Positions 22,765 through 34,975 of a stretch of DNA of 64,000 nucleotides are shown here, in pieces; position 1 is the first letter of the stretch, and the number at the start of each line of letters is the position of its first letter. Source of the DNA: Biscogniauxia marginata. Lineage: Eukaryota; Ascomycota; Sordariomycetes; Xylariales; Xylariaceae. Below the pieces are notes generated by a model. It was not told where the DNA came from, did not search any database, and saw only the letters and a program-made list of their open reading frames with translations. A program made the translations under genes and the position numbers. The stretch is from assembly GCA_022695795.1 (NCBI GenBank), contig MU404165.1:62001-126000 (forward strand), read 5' to 3'.

Positions 22765-23276
22765 CTTGACTATTGTACGGTTAGGTCGACAGGTAGAATA
22801 CACATCAGATTGTCTGCATGGGTTCACGAACCAGGTTGGGAATTGAGGCCTGCAACAATGGATGGTCGGGTGTCGTTGTGGTGGTTCGGGATGAGGAGTG
22901 CGAAAAAGTCCAATTGAAGATAAAATTTGGTGGGAGTTGTGCGGGTGGGTTTTTTTCCCTTGGGAAAAATTAAGCGATCCGGCCCTAATCCGGATTTGGA
23001 CTTGAAGTGGGTCCATGCACTGACCACCTGCACCTCCTCGAGACCTCACTCCTGCAAGCCTGACATAAATCCTTAACCCACTTGAAGACGACGTACGAAT
23101 ATTCGAGGTTACTTTGCATAATGAACACTACCTCTACAGTAGCGGAAATGTAAAAATGCGGTCTGGCTACAGCAAAATATCTGAATTCTCGTACCATGTC
23201 TACCTGCTCTTCCTTACATCCTTTTTTGCTTAGGTATCTAGCTAGGTAGCCAATATGTAATTTGATTATAGCCATT
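22765..23276 (-). promoter_or_regulatory. RPL15: eL15 upstream region
   Basis: 512 bp between the eL15 start and the stop of the next upstream gene, transcribed the same way. It must contain the eL15 promoter and 5' UTR and the 3' UTR of the upstream gene. It holds a palindrome at 22977-22995 and a C/A-rich stretch proximal to the gene (minus-strand sense). Confidence 0.6.
22977..22995 (-). promoter_or_regulatory. Palindrome enclosing a TTAGGG/CCCTAA core
   Basis: Six-bp inverted arms ATCCGG/CCGGAT flank CCCTAAT (ATTAGGG on the gene's sense strand), about 213 bp upstream of the eL15 start. TTAGGG-type (Tbf1) sites are known in ribosomal-protein promoters of many fungi; that this palindrome is such a site is inference. 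Confidence 0.4.
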
Positions 23277-24299
23277 TCAATATCTCGCTGGGCCTTGGTC
23301 CTTAAGGGGAACCGTCTTCGCAAGCGCTTTGAATCGCTTGACCTGTTCTGCCGCAACAGTGCCCCACGTGTCTCCCTCCAGTGCCTTGCGGCTGTCCTTG
23401 AAAAGATCTGATGCTAACTTCTCGTTGTCGCTCTGCTGGCTTTGGTCGGGCTTGGTTGATGGATATATGTTCGGGACCAGCAAGCTTTCGGCGAGCTGCT
23501 CACCGTGTTGGCGACCCAAGTCTAGGAGTTCCTTAATGTCTTGTTTATCCTGCTTCCATCTAGCCGTGGGAAAGTCGACCTTGTGCTTCTTCATTTTCTC
23601 CTCCATTTCCGTGAATTGCTTTAGAAGAGACGTGCTCTTTGAAAGGATGTCCTGCGTTTCCTTATATAGAACATGGCCTTCCTTCTTGGTAATGGCAGTG
23701 CCCTTCGATGATACATTTGGCGCTATAGATGGATCGATCGCAGCAGAGAAGAGGTTCTGGAAGATGGCCACATATTTATCTTGGCCTTGTTTACTGCAGA
23801 GGTGGTCAGCGTCAACCTCCCAAAGGATGACCTCGTGTGCCAATAATGCCAGTTACTTACAGGCTATCCTCCTGCTGTTGCATGTATTCCCGCATATCGT
23901 CGACATTCTTCTTGACCCTGCTCTGGAAGTTCTTCATGAATGTCTTGGATTTGTTCGTCTCGCCCTTGGTGCTATTTTCGAAGAGCTCGGCCCACTTCTG
24001 GAAACCTCTTACGACAGCCGGCTAATGTCAATAATCGATGGACTATGGATATATACTGAGCAAGTTCTTACCGGCTTCCAGCTCGACCCTCATCTTCGTC
24101 GTACTCTTCAAGGCGGGCCAATCTCTCCCTCTTGCCTCTGGTGGTCTTCCGAGTCTTGTGACTAGTGTTACTGACGAAGAGGCCGTCAGATTCGTCGGAT
24201 GCCACTGCTTCTAGGTAAATATGTCTATAGATAAACAGTGAACTCGGAGAAAATCGTACGATCTGCTTCGGCCTTTCTCTTAGCTCCTCTCTTTGACAT
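23277..24299 (-). CDS. Unrecognised coiled-coil protein with basic N-terminus
   Basis: Four exons, 24299-24260, 24210-24072, 24007-23861 and 23793-23277, give a continuous 280-aa frame; introns are 45-67 nt with GTACGA, GTAAGA and GTAAGT donors. The product is not recognised. The N-terminus MSKRGAKRKAEAD and a later KTRKTTRGKRERLAR segment look like nuclear localisation signals, with an acidic stretch (EEYDEDEG) after. The middle (about 60-130) and 150-215 are strongly helical and charged with no Cys cluster, consistent with coiled coils. The C-terminus is Ser/Lys-rich. Tight splice-frame agreement supports a real gene. A nuclear or chromosome-structural role (for example a SYCP3/Cor1-like fold) is speculation from composition only. 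Confidence 0.72.
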
Positions 24300-25505
24300 G
24301 CTGACACGAACCAAGTAGGTACTGTAATCAAAGTCAAGGGCAGAATCGATTAAATTGTAGATAAGCAAGGTGAGGTGGAATATCTAACAACGTTGGTAAG
24401 GGAGGCTAAACGGCTGTTTAGGATGACATATGATTCTGAGCTTTAGAATTATGAACTCTAGAGAAGCCGGGGTTGGTCGAAGGGGGAAGGACACAGAAAA
24501 CAAGGCCCCGCGGGGGGAGTGGTGGTGAAAAGGGTACAAATCACCTGGTGGGAAGAATGCGAGAACAAAAGGGAAGGAGTGCCTAGTTTCTCTGCGACAG
24601 CTGATATATTCATTACCTGAGGTGGTCAAGGAAAGTACGCTAGATGTCAACTCTGCACCTTCCCATATCACAACACAAGAACGGATCTAGTCCAGTTAGA
24701 ACAGGTTCACCTTCAGATGGATAACTCATAGGCACGCAATATTTGATGTAGTCGTATGCATATTGACCACCTACCTTCAGGTTGTAAGTAGTTCCTAACT
24801 AGACGTAGGCTAAGAAATTGTCATCAGGCGATGGCCCACAAGCACGATTATCCATCCGATCCTCAATCTTGTCCCGAAACCTCTGAAATAGTACCTAACA
24901 GTTGAACCCCCTATAAATGCGTCTGTGAAAACAACTGTTACAGCAGCATACTCGAAGAGAAGTCTTTTTTTGGTCGTACAGAAAATAGAAAACCCATTTG
25001 ATAGCCAACAAAAGTGAAGTCGAGATAGAAAAAATAAAGACAGAAAAAAAAATAAAAACCCTCTCCCTTTCTTTTAAACATCGAGTTACACTGAAATGTC
25101 CGTGCAACGATGTCATGTCTATGTTGATTTTCCATAAGTGTAGGAGCAATTTTGTCTTGAGGTCCATCTGATGCCGTCATCATGAATCAAGTGAGTCGTG
25201 GGAAGCTAGGGAAAATAAAATAAAAAGAAAGAACTCAAAATAGCCACCGTTCCAGCCGTCTTGTTTCCAGCAAACCAGCCCAAGGTCTTTTTGATTGGAT
25301 TAAAAGGAAATGCCGACCAACGCCCAAATCTGATCATCACCATCTTTATCTGTCCGATGTCTGTCATGGCCCTCGAGGACCTGTAAGAGAAGCTAGCCTG
25401 CATGAAGCAATGATAAGAGCATGATGGATATGATACGATGAAATATAGTACGAGAATTGAAAATGTATCAGTGCGTGCACTACTGTCGTCAAGACATCGA
25501 CGTCT
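24300..25505. other. Intergenic spacer
   Basis: About 1.2 kb between two minus-strand genes: the promoter of the coiled-coil gene lies near 24300 and the 3' UTR of the PSP1-like gene lies near 25505. AT-rich with A-runs near 25030-25060. No supported gene was seen. Confidence 0.6.
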
Positions 25506-28275
25506 TTAGCGAGAGTTAAGTGATAATCCCTGAAAGGCTCCGACCCAGTCGTTCTGCTGTGTCGGCATAGCCTGGTCATGTGTAGATGGGGCACCGTGTG
25601 GGCTCGGGAAACGTGCCCGAATAGATGGCGGGAAGTCGCCCGTTTGAGGAAAGCCTGCCGAATAAGCATCCATGGCCTGCATCATGCCTGGCATGAATGG
25701 GACGGCGCCGGCCCTTGGGGGGCCACCGTAGATTCCATACGCCGAGTATGGGAAACCCGTTGACGGGTAGGCGGAGCCGGCCACTGACGTGCGGTCTGTC
25801 GCAGTGAACGGCTGATGGTTGAAGGAGGGCGGTTGAAACGACCGGCCTGGTATGTTACCGCCAGCAAATGTACTCTGCGGCTCTTGTGCCTGGTTAGGTC
25901 GTCGTTCCGTGTTGTTGGAACCTCCGCCTCTTCCGAGCCCAACGGCACCTGGGCCGATACCACTAGGGGCTTGTAAACCGAGGGTTGGGCTGGCAAATGA
26001 AGCAGGGTTAATAGCAGACATCCAAATTCTCGTTTTGTAGATCTTGAATAGGTCCGTCACCAGAGAATTGAAGTTGATATATGCGTCCGCGAAGTAGTAG
26101 AAAGTCAGTTTCTTCCAGTCCCTGCTAATTGTTAGCTGCGCACTACCCAATATATGCCAAAACACTTACATCTGGAACTCGGCATCGAGAATTTCCATGT
26201 TCAAGCCATGTTCTTTAACCTTCTGCATGCACATGCGTTTTGCTTTGGCTTCGTTGCCCTCTTTGTCACGAAGACTGTGGATCTCGTGGCTTTGCGCAAG
26301 GCGTTTAATCAGTTTTGGCTTCAGTTCGCCAGCATTCGGCTCTTGCATGTGGTGCTGGCTGGGGGGTCCCATGCCACCAATCGCGCTTCCTTGTAGGCCG
26401 TTTGATGCAGCCATCAGACCGGCGCCAGTCCCATCCTGGGCAGCAGCCGCATTCTGAGAATACATCATTAACCACTTATAATGCTCTTCGGCATAGTGCT
26501 CTTTCAGTTCTTTCGCCGTTTGCCAGTCGACGTTGTCACGGGCCACGGTTCCGAGGTCGGTTCCCCGATCTGCTTCGACAATTACAAGGTCACCTGGTTT
26601 AACCGTCAGGCCGGTGCCCTCCTGGATGTAGAACACATCTGCCCTGGAGCATTTGAAAAGAACAATGTGCAAGAGCTGGTTGTGTCTTGGCTGACTCATG
26701 CCGTACATGTTTCTGTGTGGTGACGGGGCGCGGTTAGCATAGGCGGAAGCAAGCCCATAATTAGGCTGGTAGGGATTCCCATAAGCCGAAGCGGCGATGG
26801 CTTGGTGCGCACTAGCCATGCTTCCAGTGGTAGGATAATAGGACACTTCCATGACAAGTTAGCCCAAGTAGAATAGTGGTGAGCCTGTCTTCTGTTGACT
26901 TACTAGGACTAGTAGCATTGAAGCCAGTACCCTCAGAAAACCCGCCATAATCCTGAGCTTGAGGACCATCCGGAGAAGTTGCCTCATGTAGAGAACCTGG
27001 CTCTCCAATAGACCCGATTGAACCCTGTCGGGTGGGAATGTCGGCAAATGAGTGCCTGCGGCTTTGTGGGATATCACCAAAGCCCAGTGAGCTTTGCCAG
27101 TAGGCCCTTTTGACGTTCTCAAGTTTCCTATTTTCTACAGGGTACGGAGAACGATAGGAACCAGTGGCATATTCACTCATGCGTCTTCCCAGTCGCCTAG
27201 CTGCGGCATCCTGACCTTCATTGCTCTCATCCAGTTCGTCAATCGCGTAGTCTGATTCTTCTGGGACAGGATCTCGAACGCTATATCCATTCCCTAACCC
27301 ATACGTAGCAGCAGTCGAAGCACGAGGTCTTAGCCGAGAATTCTGATATTGCTGTTGTCGCAACATGGCGTTCTCGCGAGTAAGAAGTTCAATTGTTTTT
27401 GCTTCGGCGCTCTGCTGCTGAAGGGCTCCTTGAGCCGAATCACTAGTGCTCTCGTCATCATCATCTTCAACCTCTTTGACCTTTCCTAACATGGCGCCCT
27501 CATTCGACATCTCACTTAACATGCTAGGTCGAGAGGGCCGGTGCTGGAGGCCTGGGTGCCCAAGTGGACGTGTCCTTCCAGTTCCAGGCATAACCGAAGA
27601 TGGGGAATTGGTAGGCGTGGCTGAATCAGGGTCCAACTGCCCAACAGAGTATGACTGGGAACGATATGTCTTGGGCGTAGGGTGCAGAGGAATAGCGAAG
27701 GGAATCTGGGGATTGGCGCCTTGTTCCCTAGGAGTAGGAGACGTCTGCGACAACGAGCTCTCGCTGCCAAAGAAACTTTGGCCGGCAGGGATGGTCGAGG
27801 TCGGAGAAGGCAATACTTCTGTCAACCGTGATGGCGGCTCCTTGCGCTCGGTGTTCCAGATGCCGGTCCCCCACGGGAACGATGGTGGACCTTGGTGGCC
27901 TCGACCAGAGTGTGATCCCCAAGCAGCAGCACCCGTTTCTGCCGAAGGGGTGCTCGGATGTGAGGCAGTCGGCGACATGGAGCTACTAGCGAATGACCCT
28001 TTTCGTGGGTGGGGCAAGGTGGCTTGCGACGTGTCATTCAACCAGGACGCACGACGTACAGGCCTCTGAGGCTGTACTGTTGGTTGCGGAACACCTTGTC
28101 GATGAGGGTCGGGCTCGTCATCCGAGCTAGCTAGAGCCTCCGAATCCGGTGTCGACCTTCGCACACTCAGCTTCTCAAGAAGAACCTTAGACTGGTTGCT
28201 CGGCGCAATCGCCGAAAACTCCCCCTGGCCCGTTTTGGCCGTTGGGGCCGGCTTAATGTTGCTGGCGCTCATCAT
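25506..28275 (-). CDS. PSP1 C-terminal-domain protein
   Basis: Three exons, 28275-26904, 26845-26170 and 26121-25506, give 887 aa. Introns have GTAAGT donors; the first uses a GAAG acceptor about a dozen bases after a GCTAAC branch site. The PSP1 domain (about 515-715) is clear: KCSRADVFYIQEGTGL, KPGDLVIVEADRGTDLG, then LKPKLIKRLAQ, KEGNEAKAKRMCMQKVKEHG and MEILDAEFQMDWKKLTFYYF. Flanks are long, disordered, and Ser/Pro-rich on the N side and Gly/Pro/Phe-rich on the C side. Yeast PSP1 was found as a suppressor of DNA polymerase defects, and the domain is related to bacterial RicT/YaaT; the molecular role is poorly defined. Tandem ATGs open the frame (MMSASN); either could be used. Confidence 0.9.
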
Positions 28276-29574
28276 GTTTCGATAACCTGGTTTCCACCGA
28301 GTTTTGAACGAGTTCTTATGAACTAGAGATGAAAGATTCCGAACACACTCCCTACCTTAGAGACGGCAGACGTAAATTCAATAGCACGAATCGGTGGAAG
28401 CCGTGAAATGAGGCTGACAACAAGAAATAGCCGCCGAAATTTTAAGACGGTCTGTTTAACCCAATCGTTGACGTGCCACCGGCGAGAGAAGACGTGAAAT
28501 CTACAGGTCATGTTAGTATTTGCCAACTAGAAGAAATAAACTTAAAGAGAATAAGAGCAATGTCAATAGTATGCCGCTTAGAACAGATAACTAGGCCCAT
28601 TCTAGGTCTGCATGAACAAGGCAGAATTGCCACCCCCAAGTCGAGGGCGGACTTGCCGGCGAAGCAACCGCCACAACTTGACCGAACTGGCGTAGCTCCA
28701 TACGTGGAGGGAGGATAGAGGACGACAGAACTGATAGAAATAAATCATACACTGACCAGCTCGAAAAAGTATTAGATCTATTGACAGGGTATCGCAGAAT
28801 CAGAATCTAACAGGCGAAGAAAACAAATAGAAAGACGGCAATGGTCGCTTGAGAGGACAAAGGTCAGGACACAAGAGTAGTGGTACTAGACAGACATCTA
28901 GAAACGCCGCCGAAGGACCCCTCTCTAGGCCAAGAGATGGGAGGGAGCAGATGCGTCCTGGCTGCGAGGAGGCAGACCGCAAACTGATTGATTTCCGTGT
29001 CTCGTGTAAGCAGCAAGGCCCAGGGTGTGGAATCTAGTACAACAGTCGAAGAGAAAAAGGTAAGGAATGTATGTTGGTGTGTGTTCTTTTTGCGCCCCGA
29101 ATGATCTTCTCTCTTTTCTCAAGTATACGGCCTCGACGGATTGCGACGGAGCTACGCGCAGCAGCCCATTGTTGGAGGGAAAGGTCCGTTCGTCGCAAGG
29201 CTATTTGCGCGAGGAGAAAATATAGTATGAAGGGCACACGAGTGCAAATGGGCCGTCAAGACGCAGAGAGGTTTGTCGTCGTAGCTGTCGGGACCGGCAA
29301 TTGTAACAAGAGACGGGAGGAAGAGGGAAGGGGGAAGGGAAGGGGAGAGAAAGAGAGATGCTAGAAGTTTTTTTTGGAGGATGCTGAGTTGAAGAGCGGG
29401 GAAGAAAGGCGACGAGACGTTGCGACACGAGAAGAGCTATGGAGGAACCTCAGGCTTCGCCTTCGCCTTCGCGTGAGGGAGAGTGGCTAGTGGAGAAGAA
29501 TGGAGATAGTTTTAAAGTTAAGCTGGTAATAGTGGACAAGGGTAGTAAGAAAAGGGTGTCAAGGGTGCACTGCG

Positions 29575-29601
29575 TAATAATAATAATAATAATAATAATA
29601 A
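29575..29601. repeat. (TAA)9 microsatellite
   Basis: Perfect 27-base trinucleotide run in a non-coding spacer. Confidence 0.95.
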
Positions 29602-32397
29602 TGGGAAAGGATGATATGTAGCCCGCCCTGCCCGCTAAGTAATCGGAAGAGGAAAACCGGTGTTCTAGGCGTAGTACCGGTACTATTTCTTTATAAGAAA
29701 AAAGAAATCCCCTAGGTTAAGTAATTCTATTTGGATGTGTCAGGCAGGGGGGGCGTAGAGCTAGCTAGGCGGAATTAATGAATACCTACCTATGCAGAGG
29801 GAGGTATAATATGCATGTCTGTCCACTATGGATGTATGGATGTATTTTAATAATCAACAGGAACAACAGATGTTCTGGTCTTTTCTAGTCTGGTCTCTGT
29901 GACGAAATGAGGAGTAGAGAGGGGGAGAGCGTGCGGGTTGAGTTCAGTTGAGTTGAGCAGAGTTGTTCAAATGGGTTGGGTGAGGAATGAATTCTTGTGA
30001 GCGACTAAAAGAACGGATCGTCAGTTTGATCAGGTCAGGTTAGGTATGATCAGGTATGAAAGGACTTGTAAAGGTTGAATGGCGCCTCTGAATGGAGGAC
30101 TAGAGGAGCTACAAGAACTTGTATGCAGGTTACGTATGTAGATGCAGGCAAGCAATTTGTATGAGGTACCTCGCCAGATGTGTGCGAGTGGGCACAAGAT
30201 CAGTAACAGAGGCGGGTGACCACCTGGGTACAGTCTACTCGGTCTAAGGTACCGATGTACTTACATACCTTAGCATGTCCGGGCATTTTTGGGGCTTTGG
30301 GACTTGTCTGGCGCGCACATACATGCATCCATGTACGTACCCAGAGGAGAGGACCCACTTGAAATAGAATTTTGCCCCATTCAAATAACGGGTAGCGCTC
30401 TGGGGTTGCCTGAATCGTAACCAGCTTAAGCCTGGACAGTCCGCAATCCAAGCTCCTTAATGTTGCAATCTTCTTTGACAGCCGGCTTCTCCTGAGCTCC
30501 CTCTTGCATGTTCCATCAATTGATCAAGTTTGTCAGGGTGTCTGCCTCGTGCGACCACCTAACGCAATCATCGAACCGTACCGTGCCGCATCGCATCGCA
30601 TCTTCCTCCGTGCTTCTTTCTGCTCCCAAGCTCTGTCTCTCCCAAGGTTGCCCCCCAGCACCAGAGTAGTGTGGACATCAGAATGTGGACACCAGAGTGT
30701 GGAGATCGATGAACACCACCTTTGATCACTGCCGATCCCCTGCTCCCCCTTCTCCTCGAGGCCACCCAATGGCCTTGCCGCAGCCTGGGCACCTTGCGCT
30801 CTTTGCTCCTTCACCGGGAACCTCCTTTCAGATCTGAAATGCCTAGATCAGAACCAAAATGAGAGAAGTACGTACATGTAAGTAGTCTCTTTTCTCCACA
30901 ACTCAGCCGAATAGAATAACAACGGATGGCAAGTCCCCCTCGAGATCAATCAGACACTACCTATTGACAACATAGCTCTTGGTTCGGCTCAATCAACCAC
31001 ATCAGTCCTTCGCCGGCATCAAAACCCACTGTCAAAGGGGCATTCCCGCCCCCCTCCTTAAAATGCTACCTTCTGCGCCTTTGCTGATCCACCTCAGTAT
31101 CCTTGATCCTATTTTTGAGGATCTCTATAAGAGAGTATGTAAGCCTGACCAATCAAACTCGAGCTTCGAGATATCGTCCCTTTGCCTTTCAGTCCGTTGT
31201 CGAAGAGATTTCTTAAGCAAACTCTCGTCATCCCCGGCAGCAAATGGAGTCCCTCTCTCGACTAGTACAACACTATCCTCTGCTGACCGAGTACCGCGTG
31301 TGGTACTACATACTTTGCCCTGCAGCCGCTGTCCTTGCTCACGTCTGAGGAACCCGTGCTAGCCGGTCAACTTAAACGTCTTGGAAACGGTGACCGAATG
31401 AAACTGCATCTAGTCTCCTATGCATCTCTGTCGTATGCATGCACGTCAAATGATTGTTACCACGGACCGATGGCATGTTGATAGCCAATGTTTGCTCGTG
31501 TGTCCGACTCTTCGAAAGGCTCGGCGAGTGCATAGCCATTATTCTCCCGGGTATTCGCCTCTATGTCTTGGATGAAGCAGTATTCTTCAGTTCGTTGTGT
31601 GTCGTGGCGAAACAGAGTGCCCGCATTGTAAATGACTTACTCAGTCCTAGAGGCGACAGGGAACGCCGGAGGGGCCAGTAATAGTTGCTCTCGTATCGAA
31701 CGATCGTAACAAATTATAGCAATACTCTGAAACATATCAAACATCATGAATATCCTACGACATTCTTGGACGGACTTCCTACCGCAACCTTCGACCCGGA
31801 TCGCCTATAATCCATGCTTTCACCAAAAACGCCGATGGCTCGGCAGGTTTTTGTCGACTTTCAGGAGCAACATTTTTAAGTAAAACTAACAAGGGCATAT
31901 CAAGCTACATTTGGAGAAAATGTACCTAAACTTCTAGGTTGAAATTTGATTTACACGCGCGCTCATCAATATTACGGTCCTATCCCGAAGACGGGTGCGT
32001 CTTTTGGGTCACATATGCACGACTATCGTCGCATGCCAGATGCATAGCATACCTACTTTCCATGCATGGAGTAGGGGGCGGAGCGTTTTTGCTCCTGGGA
32101 GAACGCATCCCCCAGGATTCCCCTATGCAAGCCTCAGCCTAAACGGAAAGGTCGCATTTCCTGGATCCACGCGTGTCTGGTCAGATTTGACCAAGCTCCC
32201 CTACATCGCCCTAGATTTGGACAGCCATTTGCTATAGAGATGATATATCTTGACGGATCTGGCAAATATCCTTCAAATAAATATTGTTCAGGTCCTATTA
32301 GGTATACCTAATCTTGATTATCTATACGGAGTACCAGATGGACAAGGTATCGTCGATCAAACCTGGAGTAGTGGCGCAGAGCTGGCCTACTGGGCAA

Positions 32398-32425
32398 ATC
32401 CATCCATCCATCCATCCATCCATCC
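32398..32425. repeat. (ATCC)7 microsatellite
   Basis: Perfect 28-base tetranucleotide run in the same spacer. Confidence 0.95.
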
Positions 32426-33891
32426 CATACCACCATGCACAGACTGGTTCAGGGACTTGCTAGCTTTACCCCGGATTCTTTCCTGGTCATCCTCATTCGC
32501 GAATCGTTAACGGCCGATTGTCCGACTCATAATAATATAGGACCCTGTACGCATCCTATACCTTTTGATTGGCAGGTTGGACAAAAACCCGAGCAAGCTT
32601 TGGTAGGTAGCTCCCTCGGCCGTCACCGAGCGCGTGTCCTATATCTTTGGGCGGCAACGACCAGAGCAGCTTACAGACGAGATAGACAAGATGTATATAG
32701 GTTGGTAGGGATGACGACAACACACATCGATAAGGTGACGCTAATCACCCTTTATTTACCTAGATGCTACCTAAATATTCGATAATGAATCGTCGGAAGA
32801 AGGCCAAGTATTGAAAGGCAGACTACGCGAGAATAGCCAATCATGCTCAATGAGACACTTACACAGAATTGCAACGGCCACGTACACAGCATGGAGCATC
32901 GTTGTCTTCGAGGCGACGAACCGTATCAGCATCATGAGCAATTCCTCGCGATTCCACCTAATAAACATCTCGTAACAATCACCCCTACTCATTCATCAAG
33001 AATGGAAGCCCTCAATTCCGGTCACACGCTCTTTCGAGTCATAGATTACACGCAAGCATGACGTATGTGGTTCTCGGTGGTTACCATGGAACTTTTCTAG
33101 ACTTCCAGATATTGCACTGTTCCCAGATGATACTACCTGTAAGATATGGAGCAGTTCTATGTCGCCATCTCCTAGTCAGACAGGGTACCTCCATAGCGTC
33201 AAGGCATCGTGGACATGCAATCTGACGTATATTTTAGCTCTTGCGGGGTTGGTTGCGACTATTGGAGATGTGCATGTCCTGCACGCATGAACTGCACGTT
33301 ACCCATGTGACCATCGCGCACTTCGCCGCCAGCGTCGCCACACCGGTGCACGATGGGATGCTTCTCCCCGGATTATCGCCTCCTAGTATATGCCATCCCC
33401 TTGTCTTCCAAATGCCCTGGCCCGGATGATCATCCAGGCCAGGACCAGAGCTACTGCTAAGTGCCGGGACTAGATCACGTCTAGTGCGATGGACCTCGAT
33501 CGAAGAGGAGGAAGAACGATTCAAGGTATGGTACGAGCAATCCTGGCAAGTCGATCTCTCCCCGCCAAAAGTACCAAAGGTCCACCTTCGGTCGACACAG
33601 TTTGTATCCACGGAGCTGTCAACTAACCAGATGAAAGATCGGCTCTATAAAACCTAAATGCTGAGACGATGGAGCCCGGTGGATCAAAATTAACGTTTAC
33701 TCACCATGCTGTCTAGCAAACCTTACCACGCACACGAGAGGTATCAGAATCTTAGGCCGTCATAGCTTCGAGGGGTATTCGTTTTCTTCTTCTTTTCATC
33801 AACGCAGCAATAATACACGCAATATGCCCGTACTTATTATTGTATGATTACAACAATTGACGTTTCGATGTGATTTTTGGGTTTCCCGCCT

Positions 33892-34975
33892 TTATCCAGG
33901 AACTGAATCCAAAGAGCCTTTCCCCGGCGTCGTCGGAGCCGCGTCTGGACCCTTTTGTTCCCGCAGCTTCTCCTCAAACTTTGCGAACTCCTTCATCGCG
34001 ATCTCTTCTTCCTGGTCCATCACCTGATTCACTCCCTTGACTTCCTCGATCTGTATGGTTTAGTTAGCAATTCCCTGGGGACAGTGCAACGGACCCAAGC
34101 ATCAGGCTTTGACCGGCTCTGAACGGCTCACCCATCTTCTAGGGTATTCGGGAAAGTCCGTGGAATTCCAATAGCAGCAGAAGCGGGGCACTCACATAAT
34201 GCATTAGCATTCCCTCAATGCCATTCTTTAACGTGACCGTGCTAGAATCGCAGGTCCGACACGCGCCCCTCAATTTCAAGTTCACGTATCCATTCTCGAA
34301 GCCGCGAAATTCGATGTCGCCACCGTCCTCCTGGATCGCCGGCCGTATCCGAGTCTCGAGCAGCTCTTTGATCATGCCTACAACCTCGCTGTCGTTCTCA
34401 TTGTAGCTCAGGCTGTCTTCCTCGGCCTCCTGTCCTTTTCCTGTGGCATCTTTGCTGCTGATAGTGACAATCGGCTGTCCCGATGTGACCGTCTCGGTGA
34501 TCAGACTGAATATCTCGGGCCGTATGTGCACCCAGTTCGCATCCGACGCCTTCGTGACTGTGATGAAATCGGTCCCGTAGAATACAGAGGTTACACCGTC
34601 GATATTCATCAGCTGCGCAGCGAGCGGGGACGGATATGGTGGCGAGATCGTGCTCCGGGGATTCATGTACTCGATAAAGGGTGTTGTGATTTCTGGCGGC
34701 ACTACTCTGTAGTTTGGTAGGAACTTAAGCGCGTCTGGGTTGGGCGTGTTCTCGGTTTGGATGAAGATGCTCCGAGAGCCGCGGGGCACCATCAAAGGTG
34801 CTCTTGATGCAGTGTACCGCGATAGTCGTGGCCTCGCTGCATTGCCCAGAGATATGGTGCTTGTATGTGTGTGTCTCGCCGCTTCATATACTCGACTACA
34901 TCTCGCCGGTTGTAATCGTTTCGTAGTTGTTGCTACCAGGCTAGCCGTGGGCCTGAAAAGTCGGCTTGGTGACAT
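33892..34975 (-). CDS. NFU1: Mitochondrial iron-sulphur scaffold Nfu1
   Basis: Scaffold that passes 4Fe-4S clusters to mitochondrial enzymes such as lipoate synthase and respiratory complexes. Exons 34975-34196 and 34050-33892 (GTGAGT donor, TACAG acceptor) give 312 aa. About 70 N-terminal residues are rich in Arg, Ser, Thr and Ala and lack acidic residues early on, fitting a mitochondrial presequence. The Nfu N-terminal domain starts at IQTENTPNPDALKFLPN. The NifU-like C-terminal domain has IRPAIQEDGGDIEFRGF and the cluster-binding pair CRTC (Cys239, Cys242). The second exon supplies the last helix (IEEVKGVNQVMDQEEE) and an unstructured tail. It is head to head with the HIT-finger gene, 1.24 kb apart. 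Confidence 0.95.

Larger units (their letters stand above)
28276..33891. other. Large gene-poor spacer
   Basis: About 5.6 kb between the PSP1-like gene start and the NFU1 stop. No ORF has a recognisable product. Nearest the PSP1-like gene, 28276 to about 29450 may be a long leader. A degenerate 13-14 bp repeat (GTGTGGACATCAGA-like) lies at about 30664-30712. At about 31242 a 34-codon ORF (MESLSRLVQHYPLLTEYRVW...) looks more protein-like than its surroundings but stops without a convincing continuation. Confidence 0.6.

Noticed and set aside
23329..24165. 278-codon plus-strand ORF opposite the coiled-coil gene
   Set aside because: It ignores clear minus-strand exons and splice sites; Ser/Leu/Cys-rich without a domain.
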